Assembly (NCBI GenBank): GCA_040905365.1
Contig: JBBDRQ010000034.1
Coordinates: forward strand, 1-64,000
DNA from: JAHWKV01 sp040905365
GTDB lineage: Bacteria > Actinomycetota > CADDZG01 > JAHWKV01
Direction: 5' to 3'
DNA length: 64,000 nucleotides
The notes beneath the pieces are model-generated. The model made no database searches. It was not told the origin of the DNA and worked only from the letters and a program-made list of their open reading frames with translations. Below, piece after piece: positions 42,384-50,645 of the stretch. Both the position numbers and the translations under genes were made by a program. Position 1 is the first letter of the stretch. Every line of letters begins with the position of its first letter.

Positions 42384-43145
42384 TTGAAGCGTCGTAACCG
42401 CCCGGAAGGGAACGAGGCCGTCTTCGCGGAGATGGGTCTGATGGAGCATCTCGAGGAGCTCCGCAACCGCCTGTTCAAGATAGTGGTCGCTTACATCCTG
42501 GCTGCCGCCGGGTCATGGTTCGCGTACTCGGTCATTCTCGGCTGGCTGATCGCGCCGCTCAAGAGCCTCCCGGTGGCCGACCAGATCATTCGCAGCGGCC
42601 AGCTCATCTACACGGCGCCGACCGAGGCCTTCTTCGTTCGCCTCAAGGTAACCGCATTTAGCGCCATGGTGCTGGCTTTGCCCGTTATCCTGTGGCAGTT
42701 GTGGCGCTTCGTAACCCCGGGACTGCACGCGCACGAAAAACGTTATGCCCTGCCATTCGTGTTCGTCTCGGTAATCCTTTTCGCGGCCGGCGTGGCCACA
42801 GCGTTCGTATCTCTACCTAAGGCCTTGGAGGTGCTGGGCGGCTTCGCCGGCACCGAGATGGTGCTGCTGCCCAGGGCGGCAGACTATCTGTCGTTCGTTA
42901 TGATCCTGGTAGCCGCCTTTGGATTTTCTTTTGAGTTCCCTATCATCCTGTTGGGCCTTGCGCTGGTTGGGGTGATCACCAGCCGCCAACTCCGTGACGC
43001 CCGCCGTGCGGCCTGGATCATCATCTTGGTCATCGCCGCGATCATCACGCCCACCCAGGACCCGATAACCCTGGCCATAATGAGCGTTCCCTTGGCTCTG
43101 TTGTATGAGGCCACCATCATCGCGGCCCGAATGATGGGCAAGTGA
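42384..43145 (+). CDS. tatC: twin-arginine translocase subunit TatC
   Basis: A 253-aa membrane protein with six helices, the receptor core of the Tat export pathway for folded proteins. The N-terminal cytoplasmic motif GLMEHLEELRNRLFKI and the FVTPGLHAHEKRYALPFV segment after the second helix are diagnostic. TTG at 42384 is the start, preceded by GAGGAGA. tatA follows 0.8 kb downstream with one secreted-protein gene between them. Confidence 0.96.
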   Translation: MKRRNRPEGNEAVFAEMGLMEHLEELRNRLFKIVVAYILAAAGSWFAYSVILGWLIAPLKSLPVADQIIRSGQLIYTAPTEAFFVRLKVTAFSAMVLALPVILWQLWRFVTPGLHAHEKRYALPFVFVSVILFAAGVATAFVSLPKALEVLGGFAGTEMVLLPRAADYLSFVMILVAAFGFSFEFPIILLGLALVGVITSRQLRDARRAAWIIILVIAAIITPTQDPITLAIMSVPLALLYEATIIAARMMGK

Positions 43146-43232
43146 ACCAGTGATATCGAGCACTGTATTATCTAGCCGCAGGCCGCGCAGGTGACGCGCC
43201 AAATCAACGCTTACTCGATCGGGGATCCAGAC

Positions 43233-43817
43233 ATGAAGGCACAGAAGACAAAAGAGAGGATGGTCCGGTTCGGGAGGCGGGCAGTTCCGCTGCTTTTAGC
43301 CGGCCTGCTCGTATCCGGAGCCGCCTTCGCCAGCTCCGGTAACCACGACGATCCGCCGTCGACCGAGGACCTGGTAGAACAGGGACTGCCGAGCGGATCG
43401 GGCGATGCATTCCCGGGGGGCGTCTACGGCGCTCCGTCTGCAGACCCCGCAGCTGCACCCGCGCAAGACGGCCCGCGGGCGCCCGACCTCGAAGACGAAA
43501 GCACCGGCACCGGGAATCAGGAGGAAACGCCGGCCGAGGATACGGGCGGACCCGACGACGGCAAGCAGCTCAGTGCGGCCAAGACCATCATCGCCAACTA
43601 CCACGCAAGCAAAGCTGGCAACGCGCCAGCGAACACCGGGCTCGTCGACGGCATCCCCGGCAACGGATTCCTCGACCGCGAGATTCGCGAACACGGCGCC
43701 CCGGGTAGCGACGGCAGCAGCGTACGCAGCGCCGGCACAGGTCCGGATGGGTCCGACGGCTTGGCCGATGACGACGAGGACGGCGACACCGACTCCAAAT
43801 TTCCCTTCGACGACTAG
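43233..43817 (+). CDS. acidic secreted protein of unknown function between tatC and tatA
   Basis: A 194-aa protein from the ATG at 43233. A basic n-region (VRFGRRAVPLLLAGLL) contains adjacent arginines but not a clean twin-arginine motif, and signal cleavage is likely near AFASS. The mature part is low-complexity, Pro/Gly/Asp-rich, with a strongly acidic end (GLADDDEDGDTD) that could bind calcium. I do not recognise the family. Its position inside the Tat gene set suggests an export link, which is inference only. A GTG at 43191 is an alternative start. Confidence 0.6.
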   Translation: MKAQKTKERMVRFGRRAVPLLLAGLLVSGAAFASSGNHDDPPSTEDLVEQGLPSGSGDAFPGGVYGAPSADPAAAPAQDGPRAPDLEDESTGTGNQEETPAEDTGGPDDGKQLSAAKTIIANYHASKAGNAPANTGLVDGIPGNGFLDREIREHGAPGSDGSSVRSAGTGPDGSDGLADDDEDGDTDSKFPFDD

Positions 43818-43919
43818 TACTAGCACTGCTCACCCTGTCCACGCCCTGGAGGACTTTTGGACGGTTATCATCCATAGTGGTTATCAGCACAGGGCCGACC
43901 CAAAGGAGCAGCTGATCAA

Positions 43920-44105
43920 ATGAATCTTGGACCAACTGAGGTACTTCTGATCGTCGGAGCGATCGTGTTGCTGTTCGGAGCCAAAAAGCTGCCCGAGTTC
44001 GCTCGATCTCTCGGAAAGGCCAAGCAGGAATTCAAAAAGGGCATCGATGAAGCTGAGGAGGAATCCACGGAACTCTCCTCCGGAGAGTCCGGCAGCAAAG
44101 CCTAG
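43920..44105 (+). CDS. tatA: twin-arginine translocase subunit TatA
   Basis: A 61-aa pore-forming Tat subunit. One membrane helix (about 4-20) ends at the FGAKKLPEFARSLGKA hinge and amphipathic helix, the family hallmark, followed by an acidic tail. AAAGGAGC lies upstream of the ATG. No tatB-like gene is present here, so the system may be the minimal TatAC type or have tatB elsewhere. Confidence 0.95.
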   Translation: MNLGPTEVLLIVGAIVLLFGAKKLPEFARSLGKAKQEFKKGIDEAEEESTELSSGESGSKA

Positions 44106-44161
44106 TCAGTACCTAGCTCACGCGACATCACAACCCGTCGCAGTAGACATTACTGCTACGC

Positions 44162-44704
44162 CTACGGCGTGATCCTGGGTGCGTCGTTTGCAGCGGCCTC
44201 CGCCAGCGGCACCCACTCGCCGTCTCTCTTTACGAAGACGGCCGCGTAGCTCTTCCCGTCTTCACTGTGGGCCACCGGGAACACCTGCTCACGAGCCGGT
44301 GCCGCCGGCGCAAGAGGCGCCGGCGGCGGTGCGGACACCACGACTTTTCGCTTGGCGGGGGTTCTGGTGGGCGCGTCCTGCGAGCCGGCGTCGCTCGGAC
44401 TCGGACTGCTCGGACTCGGCGACGCGGCGGTACCGCCGTTAGGCGGTGAGGGGCTGGGACTGGGGCCGTCGGCGGTAGCGGGTGACGGGCTCGGCGTTGC
44501 ACCGGGCCGGTCCGTGGCCGTCGGCGTTGGGTCCGGACTCTCCTCGCCGGCAGCCGTAGTGCTCGGCTCCTCGTCCTCGTCGTCTATGAGGTTGGGAACG
44601 ACAAACGCTATGAACACGGCAAGCAGGAGCCCGGCGGCAACCAAGCCACCAACCAACAGGCGCGTCCGTCCTTCATCGTTTTTGGATCCCGCCGGAGCAT
44701 TCAC
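44162..44704 (-). CDS. single-pass membrane protein with Ser/Pro/Thr-rich linker
   Basis: A 180-aa protein from the GTG at 44704. A short basic cytoplasmic N-terminus precedes one transmembrane helix (about 16-37), then an acidic stretch and about 60 residues of Ser/Pro/Thr-rich linker. A small C-terminal region ends YAAVFVKRDGEWVPLAEAAA, which may be a compact beta domain. It is probably anchored in the membrane with the linker spanning the wall. An upstream start at 44767 is possible. I do not recognise a function. A GCAGTA-TACTGC inverted repeat (44140-44156) lies between it and convergent tatA. Confidence 0.6.
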   Translation of the reverse strand: MNAPAGSKNDEGRTRLLVGGLVAAGLLLAVFIAFVVPNLIDDEDEEPSTTAAGEESPDPTPTATDRPGATPSPSPATADGPSPSPSPPNGGTAASPSPSSPSPSDAGSQDAPTRTPAKRKVVVSAPPPAPLAPAAPAREQVFPVAHSEDGKSYAAVFVKRDGEWVPLAEAAANDAPRITP

Positions 44705-44842
44705 TTCTTCGCGCCCCCTTCTCGCTAGACAGGCACCCGCGCGGCCCGGTGAGACCGGCCGCGCCAATTCCTACCCCCTGCACGGCTCATCATATTAGCT
44801 CAGGTGCTCCGCGGCGCGGGTTTGGGGTCCGGCTTGACTCCC

Positions 44843-46018
44843 TTATGCGGATGCGTAAATGTCCGCTGCGGCAGCCAGGGCCTCTCCCCTGCTGAACGCG
44901 GCCCCCTCCTCAGCCAGTAACGACTCCAGCGCCGCCAGGATCAGCAAGACGTTGCGCTTAGTGCTGGAGTGGCCCATGAGGCCGATCCGCCACGCCTTGC
45001 CCTTGAACGGCCCGAGACCGGCACCAATTTCAATTCCGAACTCCTGCAACAGGCGCTTGCGGATGGCTGCGTCGTCGACTCCGGTGGGCACATGTACGGC
45101 GTTGAGGGTGGTTAGGGAGTGCTCGGGCACGTAATTGAGGCCCATGGCCGCCAAACCGGCCTTGAGCGCCCGGTGATTCAACGTGTGCCGGGCGACCCGC
45201 GCCTCCAGGCCCTCCTCCAGGACCATCCGCAACGCCTCATGCAGTGCGTAGGTCATGTTGATCGGAGCGGTGTGGTGATAGACGCGGTCGCCGCCCCAAT
45301 AGTTGCGCAGCATGGAGATGTCCAGGTACCAGCTCCGCACCTTGCTCTGCCGCTTGTCCATCGCATCCAGTGCAGCTTGCGAAAACGAGACCGGCGCGAG
45401 CCCGGGCGGGCACGACAGGCACTTTTGGGTTCCGCTGTACACGGCGTCGATGTTCCATTCGTCGACCAGCAATTCCACCCCTGCGATGGAAGTGACCGCG
45501 TCGACTAGCAGCAGCGCCCCGGCCGCGTGCACCATCTCGGATATCTCCACCAAAGGCTGGTGAGCTCCGGTTGAGGTCTCGGCGTGCACTATGCCTACAA
45601 CCTTGGTGTCCGGATGCTGCTTCAACGCTTCGGCCACCGCGTCCGGCTGGATGATCTGTCCCCACTCCGCTTCCACCGAATGCACCATAGCGCCGGAACG
45701 CTCGGCCACGTCGCGCATGCGAGTGCCGAAAACTCCGTTTACGCACACGATCATCTCGTCACCGGGTTCGATGAGGTTGACTACGCACATCTCCATGCCG
45801 GCCGATCCGGTCCCCGATGCGGCCATCGTCATCTCGTTCGAAGTCGAGTAGACGCTCTGAATCATCAAACGTGTCTCGTCCATGATCTTTAGGTACTCGG
45901 GGTCCATGTGCCCGATCGTCGGGGCCGACATAGCGGCCAGGACCCGCGGCGACACGTCGCTGGGCCCGGGGCCCAGCAGGACGCGCTGCGGCGGTGTTAC
46001 CGGATTGATGTCAGTCAT
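44843..46018 (-). CDS. PLP-dependent alanine/serine-glyoxylate aminotransferase
   Basis: A 391-aa class V aminotransferase that moves an amino group from serine or alanine to glyoxylate, making glycine. The N-terminus VLLGPGPSDVSPRVLAAMS and the PLP-lysine segment DAVYSGTQKCLSCPPGLAPV are typical of the AGXT-like branch. GLMGHSSTKRNVLLILAALE near the end carries conserved phosphate-pocket residues. It is last in the mcl-mtkA-mtkB operon, which fits the serine-glyoxylate step of the serine cycle. SD GGAG precedes the ATG. Confidence 0.88.
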   Translation of the reverse strand: MTDINPVTPPQRVLLGPGPSDVSPRVLAAMSAPTIGHMDPEYLKIMDETRLMIQSVYSTSNEMTMAASGTGSAGMEMCVVNLIEPGDEMIVCVNGVFGTRMRDVAERSGAMVHSVEAEWGQIIQPDAVAEALKQHPDTKVVGIVHAETSTGAHQPLVEISEMVHAAGALLLVDAVTSIAGVELLVDEWNIDAVYSGTQKCLSCPPGLAPVSFSQAALDAMDKRQSKVRSWYLDISMLRNYWGGDRVYHHTAPINMTYALHEALRMVLEEGLEARVARHTLNHRALKAGLAAMGLNYVPEHSLTTLNAVHVPTGVDDAAIRKRLLQEFGIEIGAGLGPFKGKAWRIGLMGHSSTKRNVLLILAALESLLAEEGAAFSRGEALAAAADIYASA

Positions 46019-46068
46019 TTGAACTCCAAAATCTATTGTTTAAAGCCGGCAAAGGTCTGGTGAACTAA

Positions 46069-46950
46069 TTAGGACAGCGCATCGGCCATGGTCGAACCCA
46101 AGTCCGCGGGGCTCGTGGCCACCTTCATGCCGGCGGCACGCATGATCTCGCACTTCTCCGGAGCGGTATCGCCCGCCGCGCCGATAATTGCACCGGCGTG
46201 GCCCATGCGCCGGCCTGGAGGCGCCGTGAGTCCGGCGACAAAACCAACCACCGGCTTGCTCATGTGGTCGCGCACGTAACGGGCAGCTTCGGCCTCTTGG
46301 GGCCCTCCTATCTCACCGATCAGCATCACCGCATCCGTCTCGTCGTCCTCTTCGAACAACCTGAGGATTTTGACGAAAGAACTGCCGTTGACGGGGTCAC
46401 CACCGATACCTACGCTGGTACTTACGCCGATGCCGAACTTGCTCATCTGCGCGGCCGCCTCGTAACCCAGCGTTCCCGAGCGGGCGACGATGCCCACGCG
46501 GCCCGGCTCGTAGATGTGTCCGGGCATGATGCCCAGCATCGCCTTGCCGACGCTGATCACGCCAGCGCAGTTGGGACCGACTACCGTCATTCGGTACTGC
46601 TCCGGATAGCGCAGCAGGTAACGCTTAACCTGCATCATGTCCTGCGCCGGCACTCCCTCGGCGATTACGACCGCCAGTTCCATACCCGCGTCCGCTGCCT
46701 CCATTGCGGCGTCGGCCACAAATGGAGCCGGCACGAAGATCTGAGTAGCCCTTGCGCCGGTGGCCCGCGCCGCCTCTTTGACGGTGTTGAACACCGGAAG
46801 GCCCAGGTGCGTCTGCCCGCCCTTGCCCGGGGTTACCCCGCCGACCAGCCGGGTGCCGTACTCGATGGCCTCCTTAGCGTGGAACGTTCCCTTATCGCCC
46901 GTGAAGCCCTGGAAGATGACCGGAGTGGTCTCGTCGATCAATACACTCAT
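46069..46950 (-). CDS. mtkB: malate-CoA ligase (malate thiokinase), alpha subunit
   Basis: A 293-aa member of the succinyl-CoA-synthetase alpha family. The CoA-binding fold opens FQGFTGDKGTFHAKEAIEYG and continues VGGVTPGKGGQTHLGLPVFN; the phospho-histidine is in RRMGHAGAIIGAAGD. From memory it resembles methylotroph MtkB more than ordinary SucD, for example in PAQDMMQVKRYL and GPNCAGVIS. With MtkA and the lyase it would make malyl-CoA and split it to glyoxylate and acetyl-CoA. It overlaps mtkA by 4 nt. Confidence 0.88.
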   Translation of the reverse strand: MSVLIDETTPVIFQGFTGDKGTFHAKEAIEYGTRLVGGVTPGKGGQTHLGLPVFNTVKEAARATGARATQIFVPAPFVADAAMEAADAGMELAVVIAEGVPAQDMMQVKRYLLRYPEQYRMTVVGPNCAGVISVGKAMLGIMPGHIYEPGRVGIVARSGTLGYEAAAQMSKFGIGVSTSVGIGGDPVNGSSFVKILRLFEEDDETDAVMLIGEIGGPQEAEAARYVRDHMSKPVVGFVAGLTAPPGRRMGHAGAIIGAAGDTAPEKCEIMRAAGMKVATSPADLGSTMADALS

Positions 46951-48140
46951 GACTTCCCCTTTGGTGCGACGGCCGATTTTTGAGTCTCACGCAGTGTTTT
47001 TACTGCGGCCAAAGCTGCGTCGCTGAGCTCTTCGGGACTGGCGATCTCCAAGCCGCTGTCTGCCAGTATCTTGCGGCCTTCATCGACGTGAGTGCCGGCC
47101 AGGCGCACCACAAGGGGCACCTTCAGCTCAACCTCCCGAGCGGCTTGCACTATGCCTTCGGCCACCCAATCGCAACGGTTGATGCCGGCGAAGATATTCA
47201 CCAGGATCACCTTGACCTGCGGATCGTCCATCACCAGGCGAAAAGCGTTGGCCACTCGCTCCGGCGACGCTCCCCCGCCGATGTCCAGGAAGTTGGCGGG
47301 CTCGGCCCCCGCGTGCTTGATCAAATCCATGGTCGCCATGGCCAGCCCCGCACCGTTGACTATGCAGCCGATCTCGCCATCGAGCCCGATGTAGCTGAGC
47401 CCGTGCTGGGACGCCTCAACCTCCCGGGGATCCTCCTGGCTGTAATCACGCAGTTCTCGAATGGTCGCATGCCTGAACAGGGCGTTGTCGTCGAAGGACA
47501 TCTTGACGTCGAGAGCCACGACATCGCCGGCGCCGGTTACAACCAACGGGTTGATCTCAACCATGGTGGCATCCAGGTCCCGAAACGCTCGGTAAGCGCC
47601 GCGAATCGCGGCCACCGCCTGTTTTACCTGCTTGCCGGCCAGACCCAGGCCGAACGCGACCTCGCGCGCTTGGAACGGCTGCATTCCCACCGCCGGCTCG
47701 ACGACCTCGATGACCGCCTCGTTTGCCCCGGCGGTTTTCTCGATCTCTACGCCGCCCTCGGCGTAGGCAATTACGGTCACCCGCTCCAGGCCGCGGTCGA
47801 GCAGCAAACCCAGGTACATCTCCCGGCCGATGGGGACGGCCTTCTCGATGTAGACCCGGTTGACCATCTTGCCCGCAGGTCCGGTCTGGTGCGTAACCAG
47901 CGGGTTCCCCAAAAGCGCATGGGCCGCCTGCTCGACCTCTTCGGTGCTGGAGCAGAGCTTGATCCCTCCGGCCTTGCCGCGGGCTCCAGAGTGGATCTGC
48001 GCTTTCACCGCCCACCGGCTACCTCCGAGCTCCTCGGCTGCCTGCACCGCCTCGTGCGCCGTAAAGGCAACGCTGCCTTTTGGCACGGGTACACCGAAGC
48101 CCGCCAATATTTCTTTTGCCTGATGTTCGTGTATATCCAT
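46947..48140 (-). CDS. mtkA: malate-CoA ligase (malate thiokinase), beta subunit
   Basis: A 397-aa ATP-grasp subunit. It begins MDIHEHQAKEILAGFGVPVP and has WAVKAQIHSGARGKAGGIKL, a feature recalled from methylotroph MtkA rather than SucC, then VALDVKMSFDDNALFRH and IGCIVNGAGLAMATMDLIKH. The C-terminal half carries the CoA-ligase GGGASPERV and NIFAGINRCD. Succinate-CoA ligase is the main alternative, but the neighbouring lyase and aminotransferase favour malate. It abuts mcl with no spacer. Confidence 0.88.
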   Translation of the reverse strand: MDIHEHQAKEILAGFGVPVPKGSVAFTAHEAVQAAEELGGSRWAVKAQIHSGARGKAGGIKLCSSTEEVEQAAHALLGNPLVTHQTGPAGKMVNRVYIEKAVPIGREMYLGLLLDRGLERVTVIAYAEGGVEIEKTAGANEAVIEVVEPAVGMQPFQAREVAFGLGLAGKQVKQAVAAIRGAYRAFRDLDATMVEINPLVVTGAGDVVALDVKMSFDDNALFRHATIRELRDYSQEDPREVEASQHGLSYIGLDGEIGCIVNGAGLAMATMDLIKHAGAEPANFLDIGGGASPERVANAFRLVMDDPQVKVILVNIFAGINRCDWVAEGIVQAAREVELKVPLVVRLAGTHVDEGRKILADSGLEIASPEELSDAALAAVKTLRETQKSAVAPKGKS

Positions 48141-49103
48141 TCAGTTCCCCGTCGAGGCCAGGTCGGCCTTTTTCTTGATCTCTTCATCGAGATGCACGAC
48201 GTTCTCCGCCATACGAGCCGAGGCCGCGTCGATCATCTTCCCGTCCAACTGGGCCGCTCCCTTGCCGGCCGCTGCCGCCTCGTCGAGCGCGGCAAGAATC
48301 CGGCGGGCCTTGTCGGCCTCGTCCCCGGAGGGCGTGAAAATCTGGTTGGCCCCTTCTATCTGCGAGGGGTGAATCGCCCACTTGCCTTCGAAGCCCAACG
48401 CCGCCACCCGGCGTCCGGCATCGAGAAAACCTTCGGCGTCGGCTATATCCCCGAATGGGCCGTCGATAGCCCGCAGCCCGTAGGCGCGGCAAGCGGTGAC
48501 CATCTTGGACAAAGCAAAGTGCCATTGGTCCCCCGGGTAATTGGGGTTGAGGCCACCGATATTGACCGTACGGGCCCGCATACTGGCCGCGAGGTCGGCC
48601 GGCCCGAAGTGCATCGCTTCCAGGCGGGGACTGGCGGTGGCGATGGTATCCACGTTCCCCAAGCCGAGGGCCGTCTCGATTAGAACCTCGATGCCGATAC
48701 GGTGGCTGGTCTTGAGTCCCTGCTCTATTTGAGTCAACAGGGCATCCACCATGTACACATCGGAGGCGACGCCGACCTTGGGCACCAACAGTACGTCTAT
48801 GTTGGCGCCGGCCTGCTCCACCAGCTCTATGACATCCCTGTACATGTAGGGGGTGTCGATGCCGTTGATGCGCACCGAAGTCGTCTTGCCCCGGCCCCGC
48901 CAGTCCAGCGTGTTGAGGGCCTCGATGGCGTTGGCCCGCGCCTGGACCTTGTCGTCGGGTATGACGGCGTCCTCCAGATCTATGCAAACATAGTCAGCCT
49001 CGCTGTCGAGGCCCTTGGCAAAGAATTTCTCCTGCGAGCCCGGCACCATCAGCATGCTGCGCTGCACGCGCGCACAAACCGGTTCATATCGCGTGTGACT
49101 CAT
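48141..49103 (-). CDS. mcl: malyl-CoA lyase (HpcH/HpaI - CitE family)
   Basis: A 320-aa lyase that cleaves malyl-CoA to glyoxylate and acetyl-CoA. RSMLMVPGSQEKFFAKG opens the TIM barrel. Asp/Glu ligands for Mg are in CIDLEDAVIPDDK, the CoA contact in RINGIDTPYMYRDV, and IEVLIETALGLGNV and GFEGKWAIHPSQI are shared with Mcl of serine-cycle methylotrophs. It is the first gene of the operon and has a 265-bp leader/promoter region. CitE-like or methylmalyl-CoA lyases are possible alternatives; the mtk neighbours make Mcl most likely. Confidence 0.9.
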   Translation of the reverse strand: MSHTRYEPVCARVQRSMLMVPGSQEKFFAKGLDSEADYVCIDLEDAVIPDDKVQARANAIEALNTLDWRGRGKTTSVRINGIDTPYMYRDVIELVEQAGANIDVLLVPKVGVASDVYMVDALLTQIEQGLKTSHRIGIEVLIETALGLGNVDTIATASPRLEAMHFGPADLAASMRARTVNIGGLNPNYPGDQWHFALSKMVTACRAYGLRAIDGPFGDIADAEGFLDAGRRVAALGFEGKWAIHPSQIEGANQIFTPSGDEADKARRILAALDEAAAAGKGAAQLDGKMIDAASARMAENVVHLDEEIKKKADLASTGN

Positions 49104-49132
49104 TTACTACCCCTGTGTCTTTCGGTAGAAGT

Positions 49133-49215
49133 CGGCGGTCGCCGCCGTACGCTCCGGGGCCCGTCCGCCAGCCAACTGTGGCCGACCGTGGGCATGAACT
49201 TGATGCCGAAGCATC
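49133..49215 (-). promoter_or_regulatory. structured leader upstream of the mcl operon
   Basis: In the minus-strand transcript two hairpins precede mcl. One is GATGC-TTCG-GCATC (49202-49215), a C(UUCG)G tetraloop hairpin. The other is CGGCGG-cga-CCGCCG (49133-49147), 30 nt before the start codon. No known riboswitch family (glycine, THF) was recognised. Confidence 0.35.
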
Positions 49216-49289
49216 CTGACAAGCATGATCCTACCCCAATCCCTAGTTCGCGCTCTATGCCTAAAGCTGGGCAGATAGGCAACCATCTA

Positions 49290-49304
49290 TACAACTGATA
49301 CAAA
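49290..49304. promoter_or_regulatory. direct repeat ATACAA-ctg-ATACAA upstream of the mcl operon
   Basis: Two identical hexamers with 9-bp periodicity lie about 190 bp upstream of mcl (TTGTAT-cag-TTGTAT on its strand). They could be an operator or paired promoter elements. The half-sites recall GntR-type sites. Confidence 0.3.
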
Positions 49305-49368
49305 GGATCGGGCACGATGCCGCACAAGAAGAAACCGAGCGTAGATCACTCCCCGTAGGGGAATAGCC

Positions 49369-49539
49369 TCAACTATCGGAGGTGGACTTCTCCCGGCGCT
49401 TCTCGTTGCGAGCCAGCACGAAAAACACGACGATAATGGGCAGAAGCATGGCGCCGATTATCAGCGTAAACAGAGGTCCGCTGTGGCCCAGGTGGGCCAG
49501 CAGGACCGGCACTACAGGCGCGAGAGCTTCTAAAATCAC
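49369..49539 (-). CDS. small single-helix membrane protein
   Basis: A 56-aa protein from the GTG at 49539, preceded by GGAGGCGAA. It is hydrophobic through LFTLIIGAMLLPIIVVFFVL (about 25-45), with a charged C-terminal tail NEKRREKSTSDS. An additional hydrophobic N-terminal stretch may form a second short helix. I do not recognise a function. The hairpin CCCC-tac-GGGG (about 49349-49359) follows it and could mark the transcript end. Confidence 0.55.
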   Translation of the reverse strand: MILEALAPVVPVLLAHLGHSGPLFTLIIGAMLLPIIVVFFVLARNEKRREKSTSDS

Positions 49540-49562
49540 TTCGCCTCCGCGGCGTGGCACAT

Positions 49563-49590
49563 TTGATGAATCTGGACCATAATCTAGTAT
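49563..49590 (+). promoter_or_regulatory. promoter for a leaderless GNAT transcript
   Basis: TTGATG (49563-49568) and TAGTAT (49585-49590) are separated by 16 bp. The next gene's ATG is six bases downstream of the -10, so transcription should begin at or next to the start codon; there is no ribosome site. Confidence 0.5.
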
Positions 49591-49595
49591 CGCAT

Positions 49596-50159
49596 ATGCC
49601 GAACAACGAGCCCGATACTGCCGGTCGGGAGCCCGGGTCCCCCGACTACCGCCGCAAGGGCCTACGCCACGTCGTACTGCGTCCGATCGACCGCTCCGAC
49701 CTGCAACGCCTCACCTCCATCCTGGGCAAACCCGGCGTTAGCCGGTGGTGGGGCAAACACGACCTGGTCGAGGTCGAATCCGAGTTTTTAGGTGGTCCGG
49801 CTACCTCCATGGCCGTCGAAATCGGCGCAGAAGTGGCAGGGGCGGTCCAGTTCACCGAGGAGACCGACCCCGACTACCGCCACGCATCGGTTGACATCTT
49901 CTTGGCCGACGAATGGCAAGGCCGCGGTTACGGACCCGAAGCGCTCAAGCTCCTGGTCAGCCACCTCATCCACTCGCGAGGGCACCATCGGATCACCATC
50001 GATCCCTCCCTTGCCAACGAGCACGCCATCCGTGCCTACGCTTCAGTCGGCTTCCGTCCGGTGGGGGTCATGCGCAAATACGAACGGGGACCCGACGGGC
50101 GCTGGCGGGACAGCCTGCTAATGGACCTGCTGGCCGACGACCTCGACCTCCAGCACTAG
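49596..50159 (+). CDS. GNAT-family N-acetyltransferase
   Basis: A 187-aa acetyltransferase from the ATG at 49596. It resembles RimJ/RimL and aminoglycoside 6'-acetyltransferase-like enzymes: LRHVVLRPIDRSDLQRL, VSRWWGKHD, then the acetyl-CoA loop DEWQGRGYGPEALKLLVSHL with Q/RxxGxG/A, and HRITIDPSLANEHAIRAYAS. The acceptor (protein N-terminus, amino sugar or drug) cannot be told from sequence, so a resistance role should not be assumed. A longer GTG start (49554) overlaps the promoter. Confidence 0.85.
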   Translation: MPNNEPDTAGREPGSPDYRRKGLRHVVLRPIDRSDLQRLTSILGKPGVSRWWGKHDLVEVESEFLGGPATSMAVEIGAEVAGAVQFTEETDPDYRHASVDIFLADEWQGRGYGPEALKLLVSHLIHSRGHHRITIDPSLANEHAIRAYASVGFRPVGVMRKYERGPDGRWRDSLLMDLLADDLDLQH

Positions 50160-50171
50160 CTAAGCTAATAG

Positions 50172-50642
50172 CTAGGAATCGTGCTCTTGGTTAGCGTAGA
50201 AGTAGGCGCCGGCGCCGGCGGCCAGGCCCAGCAGCGTAGCCATGCGGGCCAGGCCCACGTAGGCTTCGAACTCGGGTCCCATGTTGCCGTAGATCCACAA
50301 CACCAACCCGCCGAATACCGCCAGCATGCCCGCCCCGATCAGCGCCAGCGCCGCCTTGTACTTGACCTCAATCAACCGCTCCTTGGCGGCGTAGGAATGT
50401 GCTCGATTCGTACGCACGTGAGCCGAGTAGAAGCCCACTCCGCCAAGAATGAACCCGCAAGCGGCTATAGCCGACAGGGCGCTAAAGCCCACCCAACCCA
50501 CGGCAATCTCCCAAACCGGCGGGCTAAATCCCAGCCGCCAGTCGGACCAGTTACGCAAGGTCTCGATAACCGCCCCCGCCGCCAGGCAGACCATCAGCGT
50601 GAGAAACACCGCACTGCCCGTAGCCCGCGCCCCAGAGGTCAC
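50172..50642 (-). CDS. four-helix membrane protein of unknown function
   Basis: A 156-aa protein with hydrophobic segments near 10-28, 45-75, 95-115 and 128-148, separated by a basic loop RTNRAHSYAAKERLIEVKYK. It begins at a GTG three bases after the solute-binding-protein stop, so it is the last gene of the MauE-ANTAR-SBP operon. No known family is recognised. Confidence 0.6.
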   Translation of the reverse strand: MTSGARATGSAVFLTLMVCLAAGAVIETLRNWSDWRLGFSPPVWEIAVGWVGFSALSAIAACGFILGGVGFYSAHVRTNRAHSYAAKERLIEVKYKAALALIGAGMLAVFGGLVLWIYGNMGPEFEAYVGLARMATLLGLAAGAGAYFYANQEHDS

Positions 50643-50645
50643 CGA

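Noticed and set aside
46980..48683. A 567-codon plus-strand frame opposite mtkA and mcl
   Set aside because: An antisense shadow in GC-rich coding sequence; composition is His/Arg/Gly-rich without known motifs.
49104..49368. Glycine or tetrahydrofolate riboswitch before the mcl operon
   Set aside because: Pathway makes it attractive, but none of the conserved core sequences could be found.
49596..50159. Calling the GNAT protein an aminoglycoside resistance enzyme
   Set aside because: Only general fold motifs are visible; no mobile context or resistance gene neighbours.
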